9,832 nucleotides of DNA from Candidatus Cloacimonadota bacterium (GTDB lineage Bacteria > Cloacimonadota > Cloacimonadia > JGIOTU-2). Below are positions 5,556 through 9,832 of this stretch, piece by piece. The stretch covers positions 1-9,832 of the forward strand of contig DAOVPZ010000028.1 of assembly GCA_030628975.1 (NCBI GenBank), read 5' to 3'. Both the position numbers and the translations under genes were made by a program. The notes under the pieces were generated by a model. It was not told the DNA's origin. It searched no databases and saw only the letters and a program-made list of their open reading frames with translations. Every line of letters starts with the position of its first letter. Within the stretch, counting starts at the first letter, position 1.

Positions 5556-7078
5556 TCTCTTTTAATAAAGCTGAATATATTAAAAAACTAAAAAACCTTG
5601 GTGCAAAAAATCTAATCAAGGCATTTGAAATTGTTTTGGAAATTGCTAAGGCTGTTAAAGATAATGGTGGCAGGGCTTATCTTGTTGGCGGATGTGTAAG
5701 AGATATGGTTTTGGAGCAGATTTCAAAAGATTTTGATCTGGAAGTATATAAATTACAACCATCAGAAGTTGAAAAAATTGTTAAACAATTTGGTAAAATT
5801 TCAGATGTTGGAAAGTCGTTCGGGGTACTTAAATTATTCTTTGGTGAAGGGATAGAAATTGATGTATCTCTACCTCGCACAGATTCAAAAATTGGCATCG
5901 GGCATAAGGGATTTGATGTGAATACTGATCCTTATATGAGTCTTAATGAAGCTGCAAGCCGTCGAGATTTTACAATTAATTCTATGGCTTTTGACCCTTT
6001 GACTGATAAACTTTATGACCCTTTTGATGGTCTAAATGATTTGAATAAGAAAATATTACGAGTCACAAATTCTGAAACATTTGGCGATGACCCTTTGCGA
6101 GTTTTACGAGCTTTACAATTTGTAGCACGATTTGAATTGAAAATTGAACCAGAAAGCAAGAAAATTATTCAAGGTATGATACCTCAATTAAAAGAATTAC
6201 CAAAGGAGAGAATTTTTGAGGAATGGAAGAAATTACTATTAAAGTCAGAAAAGCCATCTTTAGGACTTTCTGCTGGAATGGAATTAGGTGTGTTTAAGGA
6301 ACTTCATCCAGAGTTCCTCTTGCTCCCGCAAACTCCACAAGATTCCGAATCACATCCAGAAGGAGATGTCTGGTCTCATACTTTGAAATGTGTTGATGAA
6401 GCAGCAAAGATTATTCGAAGAGAAAATCTCGTAGAGAAAATTGCTTTTATTATTATGCTAACCATCCTTTGTCATGACCTTGGCAAGCCTTTTACCAAAC
6501 AAGTTAGAAATGGATTGTATGTTTATCCTGAGCATGATAAGGCAGCACAAGAACTAACAAAAAAATTTTTGTCTGAAATAGGAGCGGATAAAAATATCAA
6601 AGCTAAGGTTTTAAAGTTGGTTACAAATCACATGGCTCCATTGAACTTATATTTAAGTGAAGTAAAGCGTGGAGAAAAAGTCAAGTATGGAGAAATCAGG
6701 AGATTAGCAACTAAAATATACCCAGCAACAATTTACGAATTGGTTTTATTAGCAGATGCAGATTATTGGGGTACGATAATTTCTTCAAATCAAATTGATT
6801 CTGAAAAATCTAAATTTCCGGGATGGTCTCCGGCTGGAAAATGGCTACTAAAGCGAGCCCAAGCAATTCAGGTCGATAAGTGTAAGCCAAAAGATATAAT
6901 AAAAGGCAAGGATTTGATTGATTTGGGGTTAAAACCCGGCTTGAAATTTGGAGTAATTATTGAGCTTGCGAATCAACTTCGAGATGAGAAGAATTTTACT
7001 AAGAATCGAGTTATTCAATGTCTAAGAAATTTAAAAAATGAAACCAAAGCCATTGACAAGCTTAGATCCTTGGTATAA
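5552..7078 (+). CDS. cca: tRNA nucleotidyltransferase (CCA-adding) / poly(A) polymerase family with HD domain
   Basis: This 508-residue class II nucleotidyltransferase adds or repairs the 3' CCA of tRNA in the cytoplasm. The N-terminal catalytic head shows YLVGGCVRD (GG at 46-47, Arg50) and the metal-binding DxD in KDFDLEVY (Asp60, Asp62). RRDFTINSMA (137-146) and DPFDGLNDL follow, then the neck motif DDPLRVLRALQFVARF. The second half is an HD phosphohydrolase-like domain: HPEGDVWSHTL (His276), CHDLGKP (His308-Asp309), a His in TNHMAP, and DADYWG near 402-406. HD-containing members can also carry phosphatase or 2',3'-cyclic phosphodiesterase activity. The start at 5552 lies in the stop of the upstream small ORF; without that coupling, SD support is weak. 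Some relatives add only A or CC, and CCA specificity is assumed from family. Confidence 0.9.
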   Translation: MISFNKAEYIKKLKNLGAKNLIKAFEIVLEIAKAVKDNGGRAYLVGGCVRDMVLEQISKDFDLEVYKLQPSEVEKIVKQFGKISDVGKSFGVLKLFFGEGIEIDVSLPRTDSKIGIGHKGFDVNTDPYMSLNEAASRRDFTINSMAFDPLTDKLYDPFDGLNDLNKKILRVTNSETFGDDPLRVLRALQFVARFELKIEPESKKIIQGMIPQLKELPKERIFEEWKKLLLKSEKPSLGLSAGMELGVFKELHPEFLLLPQTPQDSESHPEGDVWSHTLKCVDEAAKIIRRENLVEKIAFIIMLTILCHDLGKPFTKQVRNGLYVYPEHDKAAQELTKKFLSEIGADKNIKAKVLKLVTNHMAPLNLYLSEVKRGEKVKYGEIRRLATKIYPATIYELVLLADADYWGTIISSNQIDSEKSKFPGWSPAGKWLLKRAQAIQVDKCKPKDIIKGKDLIDLGLKPGLKFGVIIELANQLRDEKNFTKNRVIQCLRNLKNETKAIDKLRSLV

Positions 7079-7079
7079 T
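7053..7079 (+). promoter_or_regulatory. Strong sigma-70-type promoter overlapping the cca stop codon
   Basis: A perfect TTGACA (7053-7058) and a perfect TATAAT (7074-7079) are separated by 15 bp. An extended -10 (TG at 7071-7072, one base before TATAAT) can offset the short spacer. The cca TAA is inside the -10 box. Predicted transcription would begin near 7085-7087, giving a leader of about 46 nt for the DUF3795-GAF pair. Hexamer identity is seen directly; activity is inferred. Confidence 0.65.
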
Positions 7080-7088
7080 TCATCATTA

Positions 7089-7112
7089 CTGTCGTGGACC
7101 ATTCCATGACAG
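7089..7112 (+). promoter_or_regulatory. Stem-loop / inverted repeat in DUF3795 leader
   Basis: ctgtcgtgga (7089-7098) pairs with tccatgacag (7103-7112) over 10 bp with one G-U wobble and a 4-nt loop. It begins only a few bases after the predicted transcription start and ends 5 bases before the ribosome site. There is no U-tract, so it is unlikely to be the cca terminator. It could be a 5' mRNA-stabilising hairpin or, as DNA, a repressor operator just downstream of the promoter. Confidence 0.5.
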
Positions 7113-7131
7113 AACAAAAGAGGAGATTTAA

Positions 7132-7476
7132 ATGGGAAAAATGATAGCTTATTGTGGATTAATTTGTACTGAGTGTCCCGCATATATTGCGACTCAAAAA
7201 GATAGTGATGAAGAGAGAAAAAAAGTTGCTGAAAAGTGGTCGAAAGAATTCAAATCAGAGGTAAAACCCGATGCCATTAACTGTGATGGATGTTTGATAG
7301 AAAAAGGGAGACTATTTAGTTATTGTCATGAGTGTAAGATTAGGAAATGTGCTCAAGAGAAAACTTTTAAAAATTGTGCTTATTGTGATGATTATGCATG
7401 TGAGGAATTGAATAAATTCTTTGGTTTTGCCCCCATTGCTAAAAATAACCTCGATAAAATCAAACAGAGTCTATGA
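7132..7476 (+). CDS. DUF3795 cysteine-rich protein
   Basis: This 114-residue cytoplasmic protein begins GKMIAYCGLICTECPAY, the hallmark of DUF3795. It has eleven cysteines (residues 8, 12, 15, 51, 54, 65, 68, 73, 82, 85, 90), mostly in CxxC-like pairs (CTEC, CDGC, CHEC, CAYC), which point to zinc or iron-sulfur binding. The reaction and partner are unknown for the family. The ATG at 7132 is chosen because aagaggag (7118-7125) lies 6 nt upstream; ATG 7141 would be too far. It heads a likely two-gene transcript from the promoter at 7053-7079, and the GAF protein follows after 6 bases. Confidence 0.9.
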   Translation: MGKMIAYCGLICTECPAYIATQKDSDEERKKVAEKWSKEFKSEVKPDAINCDGCLIEKGRLFSYCHECKIRKCAQEKTFKNCAYCDDYACEELNKFFGFAPIAKNNLDKIKQSL

Positions 7477-7482
7477 GGATAA

Positions 7483-7971
7483 GTGAGGGAAGAAAAAGCA
7501 CCACTACCCGATCCAATCGGGTATGATTCAATCCTTAACCAAATCAAAATAGTCTGTAGAAGTCCAATATCATTAAATGATAAATTGAAAAAGATTTGTG
7601 AGTTGCTCAAGGAAAATATCCCTTATTATGATTGGGTTGGATTCTACTTTGTAGATAAATCAAAGCTTGATGAACTTATTTTAGGTCCATTTGTTGGAGA
7701 ACCAACTGAACATGTAAGAATACCTTTTGGTCATGGTATTTGTGGACAAGCTGCTGAAAAGAAGGAGACTTTTATTATTCAAGATGTTACAAAGGAGCCA
7801 AATTATCTTTCATGCAGTATAAAGGTAAAATCTGAAATTGTTATTCCAATTTTCAAAAACAGAAAGATAATTGGAGAAATTGATATTGATTCGCATTCAG
7901 TTTCACCCTTTACAAATGATGATAAAAAATTTCTTGAAGGTGTTTCAGTTGTGGTTACTGATTTATTCTAA
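7483..7971 (+). CDS. GAF-domain protein, free methionine-(R)-sulfoxide reductase-like
   Basis: This 162-residue single GAF-domain protein resembles fRMsr (MsrC/YebR). Matching blocks are YYDWVGFYFVD (48-58), LILGPFVGEP (65-74), VRIPFGHGICGQA (78-90), a Cys at 111 in LSCSIKVKSEIVIP, and IGEIDIDS (130-137). Of the three cysteines typical of E. coli fRMsr, the second (Cys87) and third (Cys111) are present. The first is replaced: Glu-His precedes VRIP where E. coli has Ala-Cys. Reduction of free Met-R-sulfoxide is plausible but not certain; a ligand-sensing GAF role is the alternative. The start is GTG 7483, with gagga 7475-7479 only 3 nt away. No better in-frame start precedes the conserved domain, although the first 15 residues are not part of it. 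It ends near a convergent minus-strand gene. Confidence 0.8.
   Translation: MREEKAPLPDPIGYDSILNQIKIVCRSPISLNDKLKKICELLKENIPYYDWVGFYFVDKSKLDELILGPFVGEPTEHVRIPFGHGICGQAAEKKETFIIQDVTKEPNYLSCSIKVKSEIVIPIFKNRKIIGEIDIDSHSVSPFTNDDKKFLEGVSVVVTDLF
7506..7522 (+). repeat. Perfect hairpin within the GAF gene start
   Basis: acccgat (7506-7512) and atcgggt (7516-7522) form a perfect 7-bp stem with a 3-nt loop, about 25 bases into the coding region (codons for Pro-Asp-Pro-Ile-Gly). It could slow early elongation or be chance; the PDPIG residues explain part of the sequence. Confidence 0.4.
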
Positions 7972-8015
7972 TAGGTAATATTCTATCAAATTTACAAAAA
8001 ATAAGATAGCACTAT

Positions 8016-8063
8016 AAAAAAGAAAAAGCCTGTTTATCCACCAGTTTTCAGATAGACAGGCTT
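8016..8063 (-). terminator. Rho-independent terminator of the secreted-protein gene
   Basis: The arms 8026-8038 and 8051-8063 (aagcctgt-ttatc / gatag-acaggctt) pair over 13 bp with one wobble and a 12-nt loop. Read on the minus strand, the stem is followed by a T-rich tract (complement of 8016-8025, T's with one C), the classical arrangement, 19 bases past the TAA of the minus-strand gene. On the + strand the trailing sequence is tgtgt, so it would end the GAF transcript only weakly. Confidence 0.85.
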
Positions 8064-8081
8064 GTGTAATTGAACTTTATT

Positions 8082-9832
8082 TTATTTCGTTAACAGCATT
8101 TTATTAGCGACAGAACCATTATTAGTTTCAAGTTTATAGAAGTAAATTCCATTTGCAACATCATTGCAGTTATAATCTTTTCCGTCCCAGATTGCATAAC
8201 CTTCTGAAGGAGTTGAGCCAACAGAAGCTTCAAGAGTTCTAATAAGCTGACCTTTTGTGTTGTAGATTTTAATGGAGGAGTTTTTTATCCCTTTAGATGC
8301 AGAGAAAGAAATATGGGTATAAGTGGCAAATGGATTTGGATAGTTTGTTAAAGATATTATAGATGTATTTGGATTCTCAGGATCGACAGACCAATACGGA
8401 TGAATTTTAATTGAGCAATATGTAATTTGTCCACCATTATTTTGTCCTGATCCATGAATAAAAGAACCAAAAGAATTATCATCCAGATAATATATATAAA
8501 TCTGCCACCAACCATCTCCTAAATTAACAATATGATCGCAAACATAAGGATAGACTGTAATTTGGTCTGAGAAATCAAATAAAGTACTGTAGATGTCAGT
8601 AAGTTCAATTGGTTCTGACCATGTTTCACCATTATCAAGGGAAACAGAAATAAAGATAATAGGATGTTCCAGATAATCTTCATATCCAGGCACTTCATCT
8701 ACAGCCATTTGGTGATAGGTTCCATCTGCCCACATCTGTAACATCCAATTATTTTCTAGATTAATAGCTTGCTTTTGAGTGTTTTCATGGAAAATGCTAG
8801 CATCAGCAGGATATAAGCAATAACCAATTGTTGTATATGTCAAAGTATCATCACCCACAATTTCCCATGGAACACTATGACCTGAAAGAGGGTCTGTTCC
8901 TGGCATTTCAGGAACTTCACGGAATGTAAAATTAGAACCATTCCAAACCACTTCTGCTTGTGGTAAGAAATCAGGAAAATAATATCCAACACCTTCATCA
9001 GTAAAACCGTATTGCTGCATATATGTCCAGTGAATATTTCCCTGAGAATCAAAAAGAGCAGTATTATGCCATCCTGCCACATCTACCTCAATGCTATCTA
9101 AAACATTTTGTTGATTATCTGTAAATCCTGGAATATTATCTACAATGTATATATAGTCAGTTGGACCGTCGGTATGTAGATTAGCATAGTCCCAGGTTTC
9201 ACCATAGTCATAACTTTCCCATACAAAAATCCCTTCATCAACTGGCATATCACCTAAGTCTCCCACAAGCCATGCATCATAACCTATGAATGCGACTTTA
9301 CCCGGGGTGTTGTAATCAATTGCAAAAGCTTGAAAAGGACGACAGGAATAATCACGCCAATCTGTGAACACAGTAATTTCATCCCAATTGGCAATATCAA
9401 GAAGACCTAATAAGTCGGCACCATTATAATTATCAACATCTGTAAACATAATTCTTACATCTTCGCATGGATGACCAAATGGGTCATGAGCATTATTATT
9501 AGATAAAAGATAAACTCTTACATAACCTTCACCTATAGGAGAAGGACCGATGTAAACATAGGGCCAGCAATATGCATTAGTTCCATCATTATAAATTACT
9601 AATGGAGTTGACCAGAATCCAGGGATTTCTACCAAGTCATAATCATCATAAGTTATTGGCACTTTGGGGTCATCTCCGAAATCTTCATGCCAGGCTGCTA
9701 TACAGTTTCCTGTTTCTGGATGAATGCCTATACTTCCATAACCCTGCCAATAATCATAAGTAGAAATAGTACCCCAATCAACAATATTACAATCTGAATC
9801 CATATAAGCCCAATATTGTCTCCGATTACTTC
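8082..9832 (-). CDS. Secreted Asp-box (BNR-like) protein with NYPNPF C-terminal sorting domain, N-terminus beyond window
   Basis: The frame stays open past the Met at 9803 to the window edge (SNRRQYWAY upstream), so the signal peptide and N-terminus are missing. About 580 residues are visible, rich in Trp, Tyr, Asp and Asn. Two Asp-box motifs of the S-x-D-x-G-x-T-W kind are present, SYDYGETW (9192-9215) and SLDNGETW (8619-8642), as in beta-propeller sialidase-like proteins. No catalytic set of a sialidase can be recognised. The last 85 or so residues form the typical FCB-group C-terminal module: NYPNPF (8328-8345), IKIYNTKGQLIRTL, AIWDGKD, ANGIYFYKLET, ending KMLLTK. It resembles type IX secretion-type sorting or FlgD-like domains. 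The protein is therefore probably exported to the surface; its ligand is unknown. It converges on the GAF gene and has its own terminator. Confidence 0.88.
   Translation of the reverse strand, partial: SNRRQYWAYMDSDCNIVDWGTISTYDYWQGYGSIGIHPETGNCIAAWHEDFGDDPKVPITYDDYDLVEIPGFWSTPLVIYNDGTNAYCWPYVYIGPSPIGEGYVRVYLLSNNNAHDPFGHPCEDVRIMFTDVDNYNGADLLGLLDIANWDEITVFTDWRDYSCRPFQAFAIDYNTPGKVAFIGYDAWLVGDLGDMPVDEGIFVWESYDYGETWDYANLHTDGPTDYIYIVDNIPGFTDNQQNVLDSIEVDVAGWHNTALFDSQGNIHWTYMQQYGFTDEGVGYYFPDFLPQAEVVWNGSNFTFREVPEMPGTDPLSGHSVPWEIVGDDTLTYTTIGYCLYPADASIFHENTQKQAINLENNWMLQMWADGTYHQMAVDEVPGYEDYLEHPIIFISVSLDNGETWSEPIELTDIYSTLFDFSDQITVYPYVCDHIVNLGDGWWQIYIYYLDDNSFGSFIHGSGQNNGGQITYCSIKIHPYWSVDPENPNTSIISLTNYPNPFATYTHISFSASKGIKNSSIKIYNTKGQLIRTLEASVGSTPSEGYAIWDGKDYNCNDVANGIYFYKLETNNGSVANKMLLTK

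Noticed and set aside
8840..9082. Separate minus-strand small gene inside the secreted-protein gene
   Set aside because: Out-of-frame shadow of a long, compositionally coherent coding region.

Overview
The window is AT-rich bacterial DNA with densely packed genes, all on the + strand except the last. The best guess at origin is a Candidatus Cloacimonadota-like or other FCB-group bacterium. The main clue is the minus-strand gene at the right edge: a secreted protein with Asp-box repeats that ends in an 'NYPNPF ... G.AIWDGKD ... ANGIYFYKL' domain, the C-terminal sorting/FlgD-like module common in that group. The low GC and the mix of housekeeping genes fit, but taxonomy is an inference.

Layout, left to right. 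(1) 1-752: the C-terminal two thirds of a PLP enzyme, very probably glycine C-acetyltransferase (kbl). (2) 840-1133: a small predicted lipoprotein. (3) 1302-2123: rsmI, the 16S rRNA C1402 2'-O-methyltransferase, with a plausible promoter in front. (4) 2152-2774: a repeat-rich, locally GC-rich island. At its core is a DUF559/Vsr-like nuclease gene (2321-2689) broken by an in-frame TGA and bracketed by 43-bp imperfect inverted repeats, each made of two hairpins. (5) 2812-5030: a two-gene ABC-2 exporter, ATPase and permease, with a 4-bp overlap. (6) 5033-5190: a decayed second copy of the rsmI 3' end. (7) 5328-5555: a small unidentified ORF translationally coupled to (8) 5552-7078, a tRNA nucleotidyltransferase/poly(A) polymerase-family protein with an HD domain. 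(9) 7132-7971: a two-gene unit of a DUF3795 cysteine-rich protein and a GAF/free-Met-sulfoxide-reductase-like protein. It is driven by a near-consensus promoter lying over the cca stop codon and has a 10-bp stem-loop at the start of its leader. (10) 8016-8063: a terminator for the minus-strand gene. (11) 8082-9832, minus strand: the secreted Asp-box protein, whose N-terminus lies beyond the window.

Two observations stand out. First, the nuclease unit looks like a compact mobile or repeat-associated element: its stop codon is the first three bases of the right inverted repeat, and the inner hairpins of the two ends differ in sequence but keep their pairing through compensatory changes. Second, the nuclease island plus ABC cassette (2124-5030) lies between an intact rsmI 3' end and a degenerate one (about 75% nucleotide identity over about 123 columns, hand count). 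This suggests the cassette was inserted at, or recombined into, the end of rsmI. Functionally, the intact genes cover threonine/glycine metabolism, ribosome and tRNA maturation, export of an unknown substrate, and possibly redox sensing or repair.
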